From Clostridium_AD estertheticum_D (lineage in GTDB: Bacteria; Bacillota; Clostridia; Clostridiales; Clostridiaceae), in assembly GCF_018861295.1 (NCBI RefSeq), contig NZ_JAHLDM010000007.1:1-64000 (forward strand): a stretch of DNA of 64,000 nt, in the 5' to 3' direction. Positions within the stretch are counted from its first letter, which is position 1. Every line of letters starts with the position of its first letter. The notes below the pieces were generated by a model. It was not told the origin of the DNA. It saw only the letters and a program-made list of their open reading frames with translations, and did no database searches. Below are positions 44,523-53,413 of the stretch, piece by piece. The position numbers were made by a program, and so were the translations under genes.

Positions 44523-45776
44523 ATGAGTAGCTTATCTGTAGTTAGAAGAAATTTAGGTAATACTTTTCCAGCACTTAAGGAAAAAAACTTTATGTATTTT
44601 TGGACCGGACAGTGTATATCTCTACTCGGCACTTGGGTGCAACGAACAGCTCAGCAATGGTTAGTATATAGTATTACAAAATCCCCATTATTATTAGGAC
44701 TTTTAGGTGTGGCCCAATTTACCCCAGTTCTTTTCTTCTCTCTATTTGCAGGTGTGTTTATAGATAGATTTAACAAGAAAAAAGTGCTTATATTTACTCA
44801 AAGCATTTTGATGATGTTAGCCTTTACACTATCCTTTCTAGTATGGAGTGGTAAAGTACACTATTGGCACGTACTTGTTATTGCAATCATAATGGGTTTT
44901 GTAAATACGCTAGATATGCCTACAAGACAATCTTTTATACCAGAATTGGTTGAAAAGAAAAACATAATAAATGCCATTGGACTAAATTCCTCTGTGTTTA
45001 ATGTGGCAAGAATTATAGGACCAGCAATTGCAGGCTATTTAATGGTACGTTTTGGAACCGCACTATGCTTCTTTTTTAATGGTTTAAGCTTTATAGCTGT
45101 AATTATAGGTATCGTTTTGATTAAACCAACTCGTTCATATATAAGAAAACAAAGTGGTAACATGTTTTTAGGTATAAATGAGGGTTTAAAGTATATTATA
45201 TCAAATAAAACAATTTTAGCAGCAGTGTTATCCATGTTTGCAGTAGGAACCTTCTCTATGAATTCTGATGTCATTATTCCTGTCTTTTCTACAATAGTTC
45301 TTCATCAAGGAGCTGGTGGATATAGTACTCTTTTATCAGTCATGGGAGTAGGTTCTCTTTTCGCAGCTTTAACCGTTATAACTACTACTAGAAAAGGTCC
45401 AAATAAGAAGTTGCTCTATGGTAGTTCAATATTAGTTTGTTTATCTCAAACTGTTTTGCTGTTTACACATTCTTACTTAATGTCTTCGCTAATGCTCGCA
45501 TTAGTCGGATTTTTCACAGTAGCTTTTTCAACTTCAGTAAATTCAACAATTCAGTTAAACACAAGTGATGATTACAGAGGTAGAGTAATGAGCGTTTATT
45601 CCTTGGCTAATAATGGAACCACCCCTCTTGGAAATCTTTTTGCAGGCACCATTACAGAAAAATTCGGACCTAATTTAGGATTTTTCGGTTGTGGTTTCGT
45701 GGCACTTGTTTTGATGATTACAGTACTTGGGTCATTGAAAATTAACATATTTTCGAATGCAAAAGATAGAAAATAA
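44523..45776 (+). CDS. MFS transporter (MFS_3 / EntS-like exporter)
   Basis: A 417-residue protein with 12 membrane segments. FWTGQCISLLGTWVQRTAQQWLVY at segment 1, the loop FIDRFNKKKVL, and NTLDMPTRQSFIPELV are typical of the MFS_3 group of exporters. ATG start with AGGGAG upstream. It probably exports a drug or metabolite; a long dyad upstream suggests a dedicated repressor not encoded next to it. Confidence 0.87.
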   Translation: MSSLSVVRRNLGNTFPALKEKNFMYFWTGQCISLLGTWVQRTAQQWLVYSITKSPLLLGLLGVAQFTPVLFFSLFAGVFIDRFNKKKVLIFTQSILMMLAFTLSFLVWSGKVHYWHVLVIAIIMGFVNTLDMPTRQSFIPELVEKKNIINAIGLNSSVFNVARIIGPAIAGYLMVRFGTALCFFFNGLSFIAVIIGIVLIKPTRSYIRKQSGNMFLGINEGLKYIISNKTILAAVLSMFAVGTFSMNSDVIIPVFSTIVLHQGAGGYSTLLSVMGVGSLFAALTVITTTRKGPNKKLLYGSSILVCLSQTVLLFTHSYLMSSLMLALVGFFTVAFSTSVNSTIQLNTSDDYRGRVMSVYSLANNGTTPLGNLFAGTITEKFGPNLGFFGCGFVALVLMITVLGSLKINIFSNAKDRK

Positions 45777-45789
45777 AAAAGATTTTACA

Positions 45790-46056
45790 CTAATTTTTAT
45801 CGTAACAATTTCTTAAATCATTAACAATATTTTTGTCTATGTCACAACAAATACTCTTGTCATCAATTAAGTAAACCATACTTGAAGCCAAAAAACTGGC
45901 TGAGAACTTCTCTCCATTTGAATATATTATTATAACACCAAAGCCTATTCCATCCCGTAGTTCCACACCTGACTTTGTAATTTTCAAACTATTAATTAAA
46001 TCAATTAGATTGTCTCTATCTGATTGATTTATAATTTCTTTTTCCTCGCCTTTCAT
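45790..46056 (-). CDS. Small hypothetical protein, possible domain remnant
   Basis: An 88-residue protein resembling the C-terminal domain of larger clostridial exported proteins (pattern: SDRDNLIDLINSLKITK, IIIYSNGEKFSASFL, IDDKSICCDIDKN). It has no signal peptide, and its ATG lacks a clear ribosome site, so it may be the surviving end of a longer gene. No family name offered. Confidence 0.4.
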   Translation of the reverse strand: MKGEEKEIINQSDRDNLIDLINSLKITKSGVELRDGIGFGVIIIYSNGEKFSASFLASSMVYLIDDKSICCDIDKNIVNDLRNCYDKN

Positions 46057-46222
46057 ATTTCTATATTGTAGTTTATTTTTATACTATATTATATCATAAT
46101 TTCAATTATAAGTTATTTTATTCAAAAATTTCTTTCTTAAAACCTAATGTTTAATATTTTTATTTCGATAACTATAATATGATTTGTTTTTTTAGATCTT
46201 ATTTAAAGGGGGAAAATATAAA

Positions 46223-47032
46223 ATGATTATTGGAAATGTAAAAAATCCATATATAAATAATATTAGTAACCAACAACTTCAAAAGGTAGTAAGTAACAAA
46301 AATATTATTACCAATAACAAAAATTTAAGTTCTGAAGAAATTATGAAACAGAAAATAAGGAATATGAATACTCAATTTGCACTTAGTCAAAATTCAGAAC
46401 AACAAATAGAAATTGGAATGTCAACTTTACAAGAAAAAGAGGTAGGGTTAGACAATATAAAAGATATAGGCAACCAACTCAAAGAGCTATCAAAACAATA
46501 TGCAAGTTCTGATTTGAGTGAAAATGATAAGTCAAAAATTGAAAAACAAGCAGAGGAATTATTAAATAATTTAGGCAGTCTTATGAATCAAAAAGAAGAA
46601 AATAATGTATTAGGAGATAAGACAATTACGCTAACTGGATCTGATGGTAAAACTAGTGTTATATTGTCTAAGAGTCTTAATATAACACTAGATTTTGGAA
46701 AATTAGATGACACTAAACCAAATAATACAGACAAAGAAAATAATGATAAGCACTTTTCAAACAATGTTAGTGTATCAACTTTACTTAAGAACCCTTCTAT
46801 AATTGAAGAAAGAATGTTAAATCCAGTGCAAAAATCTATAGAAAAAGTAGATGATGCAAAATCAATTGCATATAGTAATTTTATAAAAGAGTACTCATCT
46901 GCAAAAAGTTCAATAGATGATTTGTTTAAAATAGGTGGAATAAGTGCATATACAAAAGATAAAAAAATGTTGCATCAGGAATTACTTTATATTAGGATTT
47001 CTGAATTATACGCTCACCCTTTAAACAAATAA
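46223..47032 (+). CDS. Flagellin-like hypothetical protein
   Basis: A 269-residue protein without signal peptide. Residues about 50-125 (NTQFALSQNSEQQIEIGMSTLQEKEVGLDNIKDIGNQ... then LSENDKSKIEKQAEELLNNLG) follow the heptad and spacing pattern of the D1 helices of flagellin and FlgL. However the conserved flagellin N-terminus and the C-terminal partner helix are not obvious, and there are no other flagellar genes here. It is perhaps a diverged flagellin-like or coiled-coil protein. ATG start with GGGGGA upstream. Confidence 0.45.
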   Translation: MIIGNVKNPYINNISNQQLQKVVSNKNIITNNKNLSSEEIMKQKIRNMNTQFALSQNSEQQIEIGMSTLQEKEVGLDNIKDIGNQLKELSKQYASSDLSENDKSKIEKQAEELLNNLGSLMNQKEENNVLGDKTITLTGSDGKTSVILSKSLNITLDFGKLDDTKPNNTDKENNDKHFSNNVSVSTLLKNPSIIEERMLNPVQKSIEKVDDAKSIAYSNFIKEYSSAKSSIDDLFKIGGISAYTKDKKMLHQELLYIRISELYAHPLNK

Positions 47033-47052
47033 ACAAAAATTTCGAAAAATTA

Positions 47053-47829
47053 TTATTCATAGGACTTTCTACCTTCCCACCTATTGAACCAAATAAGGCT
47101 AGCAATTATCAGCATAATTGTGACTAGGAATACCAATGGAAGGTATCTTCCATAGAGCCACGTAAGAACTTGTGATGGAGCTAACCCTATAGGAAGTTGT
47201 ATCCCAGGCATAAGGCTTTCTGGGATGATTGAAAGGCGCGCTGGCCATGTCCAAGGAACAAACTTCCATATTTTATCACCTACTACAGTTGCGCCCATAA
47301 TTGCAGCAATTAAAAATCCTGCGCCACCTAATGCAATTGAAACTCCCATTCCAAATGCAAAACTTAAAAACAGATAAAATACATACAAAAATAGGCAACC
47401 AATAACCGTTAGCAATGAACCTTGAAAAAATAAACTATATTGTATGTTTTCTATATGCAAAATAAACTTCATTCCAAGTAAAAACATAGAAGTAGAAAGA
47501 AAAATGGAAATAGTGGTCATAAACTCAAGTAGAAAAAGTTTGCTAAGATAACTTGTTGTTCTTGGAACAGTCGAACTTAGAATTATGCTAAAATTTCCTG
47601 CACCTTCTTCCTGCATACCAATAAACCCTGAAATTAAACTTACCAAAAGGGGGAGAAAAACTGAAATCACCTTAAAAAATCCATCATACATTACATATTG
47701 TATTTTATTGTTTGAAAAATATAATAACATTAAAATAGAATAAGCAATGGGTATAGAAGTAAAAATAAGTCTAATTGCAGTCCGCTTTGTTTTCATCCAA
47801 TCAGCAGAGATACATTTAAATATATTCAA
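47053..47829 (-). CDS. Lantibiotic-immunity ABC permease, LanG/MutG type
   Basis: A 258-residue protein with six membrane segments; SGFIGMQEEGAGNFSIIL and the late KFVPWTWPARLSIIP are typical of MutG/NisG immunity permeases. TTG start 10 bases after GGGAGG. Third gene of a LanFEG-type operon that protects cells by expelling lantibiotics from the membrane. No lantibiotic precursor or modification enzyme is seen nearby. Confidence 0.82.
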   Translation of the reverse strand: MNIFKCISADWMKTKRTAIRLIFTSIPIAYSILMLLYFSNNKIQYVMYDGFFKVISVFLPLLVSLISGFIGMQEEGAGNFSIILSSTVPRTTSYLSKLFLLEFMTTISIFLSTSMFLLGMKFILHIENIQYSLFFQGSLLTVIGCLFLYVFYLFLSFAFGMGVSIALGGAGFLIAAIMGATVVGDKIWKFVPWTWPARLSIIPESLMPGIQLPIGLAPSQVLTWLYGRYLPLVFLVTIMLIIASLIWFNRWEGRKSYE

Positions 47830-47831
47830 AG

Positions 47832-48578
47832 TTAACGTACCTCCCTTTTAGAAAACCAGATTGAGGTGAGTAAAGATGTTATAATTAAAAATACAATCGA
47901 TACAATAATACCAATCAGAATAACAGATGGATTCATTAATATATCCCCATTCTGAAGAGGAGCACCACTTGGGTGTACATGAACAATAGGACACATTAAA
48001 CGCAATGGCCAGCTCCAAGGCACAAATATCCATGATGGGCCATTAGCCATAATAACGCCTGCTGAAAGTCCAATTAAAGCACTTCCAATTGAAGCAACCA
48101 TGCCTAACCATGTTGCTAGGAACAAATAAATCGGAATCAAACCAACCGATGTAATCCAAATTACCATACTCGCTTCACAAATTTTCAAAAATGGAGCCAT
48201 ATTTCCTGATTTTAAAAAACTATATAGAAAGACAACGGCTATGAGAATTATAGATGATAAAAACATATAGAAGGCGATAATAGCATTTTTACTAAGCCAC
48301 AATCTTATGCTCCTTACATTATGTGAACGTAATCCTCTATAATTTCCAGCTTTTCTTTCTTTAGCATCAGAAAGAGAAGAAAGTAGTGCAGAACCAATAG
48401 GCATAAATATAAGTGGCCACCAGTTAAAAACCATAATAATAAAATAATTATTTTCAGTTCCCATATTTGCCATAGTAAGTAATGCATATAATATAAAAAA
48501 TAATGGAGCCATGACAATGAGCTTTCGAGAGAATGTTCGCTTGTATTTTAAATTTTCAGATTGCAAATAATTAATCAT
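47832..48578 (-). CDS. Lantibiotic-immunity ABC permease, LanE/MutE type
   Basis: A 248-residue protein with six membrane segments and the family elements SALLSSLSDAKERKAGNYRGLRS and IFVPWSWPLRLMCP. It resembles its downstream neighbour in plan, as LanE and LanG do. ATG at 48578 chosen, 9 bases after GGAGG; the gene overlaps the ATPase end by 8 bases. Confidence 0.82.
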   Translation of the reverse strand: MINYLQSENLKYKRTFSRKLIVMAPLFFILYALLTMANMGTENNYFIIMVFNWWPLIFMPIGSALLSSLSDAKERKAGNYRGLRSHNVRSIRLWLSKNAIIAFYMFLSSIILIAVVFLYSFLKSGNMAPFLKICEASMVIWITSVGLIPIYLFLATWLGMVASIGSALIGLSAGVIMANGPSWIFVPWSWPLRLMCPIVHVHPSGAPLQNGDILMNPSVILIGIIVSIVFLIITSLLTSIWFSKREVR

Positions 48579-49290
48579 TAGATGCATCCTCCTCTTTTCT
48601 ACTTTTTTTCACAATTTTCATAAATAGTTTTTCTAAATCATCATCTTTATGAATTTCATTCTGATAGCCTAGTATCCCATTGCTGATAATACCAATGTGC
48701 TGAGCAACTTGATCTACTTCTGAAAGCATATGGCTTGACAAAATCACCGTAATACCCTGAGACGGAAAAGAACGAATCAATTCCCGAAGTTCTTGTATTC
48801 CAATAGGATCGAGTCCATTGGTGGGTTCATCCAAAATTAGAAGTTTTGGATGAGTTAAAAGCGCAATGGCAATTCCCAAACGTTGTTTCATACCCATTGA
48901 AAACTGTGATGCTCTTTTCTTACCCGTATTTTTTAAATCCACAATTTCAAGTACCTCATGTACTTGTGAATCAGGCAAATCTAACAATTTAGTGTGTACT
49001 TTGAGATTTTCCTTAGCAGTAAGATTACCATAGAGTGCCGGAGATTCAATTAATGCTCCAATATCTTTTAAATCTTTTCTATTCCATGGATGTCCATCGA
49101 ATATTATATTACCGGAGGTTGGACGTAAAAGCCCTGTTATCATTTTTAATGTTGTTGATTTTCCTGCACCATTAGGACCAAGTAGCCCATAGATAGAATT
49201 CCTTTCAACCATTAGTGAAATATTGTTAACTACCTGTTGTTTCCCAAACTTTTTACACAATTTTTCTGTTTTCAAAATATAAGAATCCAT
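48571..49290 (-). CDS. Lantibiotic-immunity ABC ATPase, LanF/MutF type
   Basis: A 239-residue ATPase: Walker A GPNGAGKST, IGALIESPALYGNLTAKENL, signature FSMGM, Walker B LLILDEPTNGLD, SSHMLSE. The E-loop region and length are those of LanF/BcrA proteins. ATG at 49290 chosen, 9 bases after AAGGAAAGG. Its promoter carries a 25-bp block shared with the two-component system at 53414-55139. Confidence 0.88.
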   Translation of the reverse strand: MDSYILKTEKLCKKFGKQQVVNNISLMVERNSIYGLLGPNGAGKSTTLKMITGLLRPTSGNIIFDGHPWNRKDLKDIGALIESPALYGNLTAKENLKVHTKLLDLPDSQVHEVLEIVDLKNTGKKRASQFSMGMKQRLGIAIALLTHPKLLILDEPTNGLDPIGIQELRELIRSFPSQGITVILSSHMLSEVDQVAQHIGIISNGILGYQNEIHKDDDLEKLFMKIVKKSRKEEDASND

Positions 49291-49366
49291 ATTTATCACC
49301 CTTTCCTTTACTATAGTTTTATAATAGCAAGCAATTATAAGGATTTTATAAGGATTTGAAATATAC

Positions 49367-49406
49367 TTTATATATCGTTTAATATCGTTTAATATTGTAT
49401 TATAAA
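49367..49406 (-). promoter_or_regulatory. Promoter block shared with the 55-kb two-component system
   Basis: The 25-bp sequence at 55218-55242 recurs here at 49369-49403 with a tandem 10-bp duplication (CGTTTAATAT twice). On the minus strand TATAAA (49372-49367) occupies the -10 position equivalent to TATAAT at 55221-55216. The duplication adds about one helical turn to the spacer. Confidence 0.6.
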
Positions 49407-49535
49407 GTAAATATTTTTAATTTTATCCAATCACACTTAAACAACAAAATCCATATATTGTTTGTATATAGAAAACCTATCAAAGATATATAATTATTTA
49501 CGTACATTCAAGTAAAATAATAAGGAGGGAATGAG

Positions 49536-49802
49536 ATGAAAGTTTGTGGGGGATGGACAATTCAAGAACCTGTTAGTAAAGAAAATAAAAAAGTACTTGG
49601 TATTGCTCTAAAGGGCTTCGTAGGTTCTACTTTTGAACCTATAGTAGTTGCTACTCAAGTTGTAAATGGAGTTAACTATGTATTTATAGCTAAGTCTACT
49701 ACTGTAACATTAACACCTAAAACTGGACTAGTAAAAATATATGTTTCTGCAACACCTGCTGGTACTGAACCTAAGCTCGTTAATATTGAGACAATAGTAT
49801 AA
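49536..49802 (+). CDS. Cystatin-like protein
   Basis: An 88-residue protein carrying the cystatin inhibitor signature: GGW near the N-terminus (G5-W7), VLGIALKGF in the position of the cystatin helix, QVVNG (41-45, matching QxVxG) followed by NY, and a final beta hairpin. The second-loop PW is replaced by PAGTEP. Family members block papain-like cysteine peptidases. There is no signal peptide, so it would stay in the cytoplasm unless exported otherwise. Excellent AAGGAGGG ribosome site. Divergent from the LanFEG operon, followed by its own terminator. I know of few bacterial cystatins. Confidence 0.7.
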   Translation: MKVCGGWTIQEPVSKENKKVLGIALKGFVGSTFEPIVVATQVVNGVNYVFIAKSTTVTLTPKTGLVKIYVSATPAGTEPKLVNIETIV

Positions 49803-49838
49803 ATAAAATATAACTATTTTAATATATAAAACAAAACA

Positions 49839-49877
49839 ATATAGCTAGTTAAATATTTATTACCTAGCTATATTTCT
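49839..49877 (+). terminator. Terminator of the cystatin-like gene
   Basis: ATATAGCTAG pairs perfectly with CTAGCTATAT (49839-49848, 49864-49873), then a T-rich stretch. Confidence 0.75.
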
Positions 49878-49951
49878 ATAAATTGCGATAACTATACCTA
49901 ATTTCATTACATAATTCGCTAATATAGTGGACAAGCTAATATTTCAATACT

Positions 49952-49990
49952 AAAAAAGCATTATGACAAATTTTATCATAATGCTTTTTT
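49952..49990. terminator. Bidirectional terminator
   Basis: A 15-bp perfect stem (49952-49966 with 49976-49990) with A run on one side and T run on the other; can end the FtsX-type permease transcript on the minus strand and backs up the plus-strand terminator. Confidence 0.85.
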
Positions 49991-50017
49991 AACGTTAATC
50001 CTTAAAGTTCAAGTTTC

Positions 50018-50040
50018 AAGACATTTGTCCAAAATGTCTT
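50018..50040. other. Additional hairpin
   Basis: AAGACATT pairs perfectly with AATGTCTT around TGTCCAA. It lies between the permease stop and the terminator and has no T run, so it may stabilise the 3' end. Confidence 0.4.
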
Positions 50041-50064
50041 AGTATGGATTTTATTTAATTAATA

Positions 50065-52620
50065 TTATTGTATTTCATTTAATCTTTCCACTATACTCCT
50101 CTTACTTGTAGTCTTATAACATATAATAGGAATAACTACAGACATCACTATAAGAAATGGTAGACAAATTGCTACTGGTACAAGTGTAATGTGATAGCTG
50201 AAAAACCAAATGCCTCCTGCAATAACCTTAACAATAATATAGCTAAATGCCGTGCCAAATGTAACAACGATTAAAATAGTAAACAAAGCATAATATAATC
50301 CTTCAAATAAAAGCATCTTATAAAGCTGTCTGCCAGTCATACCTATACTTTGCAGCATTGCATGCTCCTTTCTTCTGGATATTATGCTTGTAGCCATAGA
50401 ATTAACAAAATTAAGTATTCCAATCAATGCAATTACAAAACTGAGTGAATATCCTACTACATTATAAGTAGACTGAGTTTTTGCAAATTCCTTCTCATAA
50501 AGATTTTTTGACATATAACTAAGTGCAGGCTCTTTTGTTTTTACATAATTTTCAATATACTTTTCAACACTTAGGATATCTTTCTTTTCCACATCAAATG
50601 ATGCTGTCATTATGACAGGTTTCTTAACATGAGCTTTGAAATCATCAGATGGAATAGAAATCTGCACTGCCTGAGGATCTGCACGCTTTATAGAAAGATT
50701 AAATGGTATATCACCTATTGCCATTACTTTATAGGTCTTTTCTGTTCCATCATCATATGCCATTTTAAAATCTTCACCAACATCATAATAACTTTCTGTA
50801 CCTGAAGTTCCATAAATATTGGGTGCTCCAATTATAATATAATTACCTGTTGCAAATTTTTCAGCATCAAATATCCCTTTATAAATTTTAAATTTATTCC
50901 ATATAAGCTTATCAAGTCCATAAAGCTCTAATTTCATTTCTTTACTTTCTAATATTTTATTTGTTTCTTCTGTAGAACCAGATTTATCCTTTATGGCAAT
51001 CTCACTTTTAAGAGCACCTTTAAGCCATTTTAATGATTTGTCTGTTAGCTTATGTTCGCACTCTTTAAAATATATTCTTCCAGCGCTTTTTACTCCCTTC
51101 AAAGAACTTATTTTATCCACCGTTTTTTCTTTTAAGGTATCCTGCCCTTTATATCCAACAGAAGGATTAAAATAACCCGCAGCAGCTATAACAAAATCGC
51201 TGCTCATAAATTCACCAACATATTTATCCATATTAAAACCTTTGACTATTGTATAAACACTATTAAAAAGTATTATGCTAAGTGAGAGTGAAATCATTAC
51301 AACTATAGCCTTTTTCTTATTTCTGAACACATTATAGAACGCCATTTTGTAAATTCTAACACCATTAGTTGAATCTTTATCCTTCCTTTTCCCATTGTCC
51401 TGAACATCCGTATACCTGACTGCCTCAATGGGTGATATTTCTGCAGCTATCTTTTGTGGCTTTCGGCAACTTATAATCACAGTAACAAGTGAAAATAATG
51501 ATGCTGCTATAAATACAAGAGGGTTAAAATATATTTCAGTATGTGTAACATTTACAATCTGCATTACAAATGGTATAAGCACTGATCCCATTATATATCC
51601 TATAACTAGTCCTATGGGTATTCCTATAATAGAAAGTGTTATTGCCTGCCTTTTAACAATACTTCTTATCTGTTTTGATGTGGTTCCTATGGTTTTAAGC
51701 ACACCATAAAATTTAGTATCGTTTGCCACTGAAATATAAAATATATTATAGATAATAAGATATCCACTTAACATAATAAGCAGCATAACACCTATAAGAG
51801 CAGCAATGGTACCTAAATTAGATGTGATTTGTCCTGAAGTATAAGCCCAATTTACACCTACTGGTATATTTGCCTCTTTATATCCGTTATCCTTTAAAAT
51901 TTTCAAAAGCTTATTCTCCACATTAAAACTATTTGAAAACATTACATCTGCAAATATAAGTCCTGTAAAATTTCCAGTTTCTTTAATATGACTTTCTACA
52001 TATTTATAATCTATATCATCAAGCTTTGATTTTAAAAATTTCTCAGATACCCATGCCATACTTGCAGGAGTCACACTATCTCCTTTCCAGTATCCTGATA
52101 GAATAAATTTATCTGTAGCTTGTTTGCCATTTATAGTATATGTTAATGTCACCTTTCTTCCTATTTCATGTGGTACACCAAGCTTATCAAGGACTATAGT
52201 ATCCAAAGCTATTTCATTTTCGTTTTGTGGCATTCTCCCTTTTGTAGGAAGATCAAACATATATTCTGCTTCCTTATTTGTTGCATATCTTACTTCAGTT
52301 TGTCTTGTGGAAAGCTCATTATTTTTTGCAAAACCAACTGATACTGAATATTCAATATTTTTAATAAGCTTATGGGTTTTTATATGATCAAATTCATTTT
52401 TTGTTAAATATTTAAAACTACCGTGAGCACTTCCTCCCACCTGACGCATACTACTTTCCTGTAGAGATTTATTCATGCTTATTCCGATTGTTAGTAAGCT
52501 TGTAAATAATATAGTGGTTAATGCTATTGCCATTACCGCAAATATATTTCTTAGCTTATTTGCTTTCAGACTTTTAATGGAAAGATTACGAATAGTCCTC
52601 TTATTTGGTGTAGCTATCAT
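50065..52620 (-). CDS. FtsX-like ABC transporter permease (MacB/BceB-like)
   Basis: An 851-residue permease: one membrane segment at the N-terminus, a large extracytoplasmic domain (about 50-260), three segments (about 265-385), a further segment near 440, a second extracytoplasmic domain (about 470-690) and three segments at the end. This is the duplicated FtsX plan. It exports or removes peptides or lipids from the envelope using the ATPase at 52620, whose stop overlaps its start. It sits with a two-component system, as peptide-antibiotic detoxification modules do. Confidence 0.85.
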   Translation of the reverse strand: MIATPNKRTIRNLSIKSLKANKLRNIFAVMAIALTTILFTSLLTIGISMNKSLQESSMRQVGGSAHGSFKYLTKNEFDHIKTHKLIKNIEYSVSVGFAKNNELSTRQTEVRYATNKEAEYMFDLPTKGRMPQNENEIALDTIVLDKLGVPHEIGRKVTLTYTINGKQATDKFILSGYWKGDSVTPASMAWVSEKFLKSKLDDIDYKYVESHIKETGNFTGLIFADVMFSNSFNVENKLLKILKDNGYKEANIPVGVNWAYTSGQITSNLGTIAALIGVMLLIMLSGYLIIYNIFYISVANDTKFYGVLKTIGTTSKQIRSIVKRQAITLSIIGIPIGLVIGYIMGSVLIPFVMQIVNVTHTEIYFNPLVFIAASLFSLVTVIISCRKPQKIAAEISPIEAVRYTDVQDNGKRKDKDSTNGVRIYKMAFYNVFRNKKKAIVVMISLSLSIILFNSVYTIVKGFNMDKYVGEFMSSDFVIAAAGYFNPSVGYKGQDTLKEKTVDKISSLKGVKSAGRIYFKECEHKLTDKSLKWLKGALKSEIAIKDKSGSTEETNKILESKEMKLELYGLDKLIWNKFKIYKGIFDAEKFATGNYIIIGAPNIYGTSGTESYYDVGEDFKMAYDDGTEKTYKVMAIGDIPFNLSIKRADPQAVQISIPSDDFKAHVKKPVIMTASFDVEKKDILSVEKYIENYVKTKEPALSYMSKNLYEKEFAKTQSTYNVVGYSLSFVIALIGILNFVNSMATSIISRRKEHAMLQSIGMTGRQLYKMLLFEGLYYALFTILIVVTFGTAFSYIIVKVIAGGIWFFSYHITLVPVAICLPFLIVMSVVIPIICYKTTSKRSIVERLNEIQ

Positions 52621-53300
52621 TAATCATTCACCAGCCTATTCACAATTCTTCCATCTTCAATTTTTATAATACTATCCGCCATTTGTGCTATTTCCTCATT
52701 ATGAGTTATCATAACTATGGTCTGATTAAAACGTTTCCCTGTGGCTTTTAGAAGTCCCAATACATCAAGGCTTGTTTTACTGTCAAGATTCCCTGTGGGC
52801 TCATCTGCGAGAATAATAGCCGGTCTTGTAGCTAAAGCTCTTGCAATAGCCACCCGTTGCTGCTGTCCTCCTGAAAGATTATTTGGATAAGACTTAATCT
52901 TACTTTGAATTCCAAGAACAGATATTATACTGTTTAAATACTCTTTATCAACAGTGTTTCCATCCAGTTCAATGGGAAGAACAATATTTTCATAAACATT
53001 CAATATAGGAAGCAAGTTATAATTTTGAAATATAAACCCTATCTTTCGCCGGCGAAATATTGTAAGTTTATCATCATTTAATTTAAATATATCTGAGCCT
53101 TCAACTTCCACTGTTCCTGAAGTTGGCCTATCAAGCCCTCCCAACATATGTAAAAGAGTGCTTTTACCACTACCTGATGTTCCTACAATTGCAACAAACT
53201 CACCCTGATCTATACTTAAATCTACATCATCTAAAGCTTTTACCATATTTCCACCGTTTCCATAATACTTTTTCAAACTTTTCGTCTGTAATACTGCCAT
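52620..53300 (-). CDS. ABC ATPase, LolD/MacB type
   Basis: A 226-residue ATPase: Walker A GTSGSGKST, Q-loop IFQNYNLLP, signature LSGGQQQRVAIARAL, Walker B IILADEPTGNLD, ITHN. The sequence is typical of MacB-like ATPases that pair with FtsX permeases. ATG start with AGGGAGG upstream. It has its own 113-base upstream gap containing a dyad, so it may have a promoter separate from the two-component genes. Confidence 0.92.
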   Translation of the reverse strand: MAVLQTKSLKKYYGNGGNMVKALDDVDLSIDQGEFVAIVGTSGSGKSTLLHMLGGLDRPTSGTVEVEGSDIFKLNDDKLTIFRRRKIGFIFQNYNLLPILNVYENIVLPIELDGNTVDKEYLNSIISVLGIQSKIKSYPNNLSGGQQQRVAIARALATRPAIILADEPTGNLDSKTSLDVLGLLKATGKRFNQTIVMITHNEEIAQMADSIIKIEDGRIVNRLVND

Positions 53301-53328
53301 AATAATTCCTCCCTAAAAATATTGATTT

Positions 53329-53344
53329 ATACCCAGGTAGGTAT
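53329..53344. promoter_or_regulatory. Possible operator before the MacB-like operon
   Basis: ATACCCAGGTAGGTAT has inverted ATACC/GGTAT ends and lies 30-45 bases upstream of the ATPase ATG. The GC-rich dyad stands out in an otherwise AT-rich gap. Confidence 0.35.
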
Positions 53345-53413
53345 GTATATACTATATCAATTAAATCTAACAAACTACTTTCTCAAATATAACAGTTCTG
53401 CAATATTTGATAT

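Noticed and set aside
47848..48033. Cys-rich minus-strand frame as a possible peptide precursor for the LanFEG system
   Set aside because: It lies out of frame inside the LanE-type permease, has no ribosome site and no lanthionine precursor pattern.
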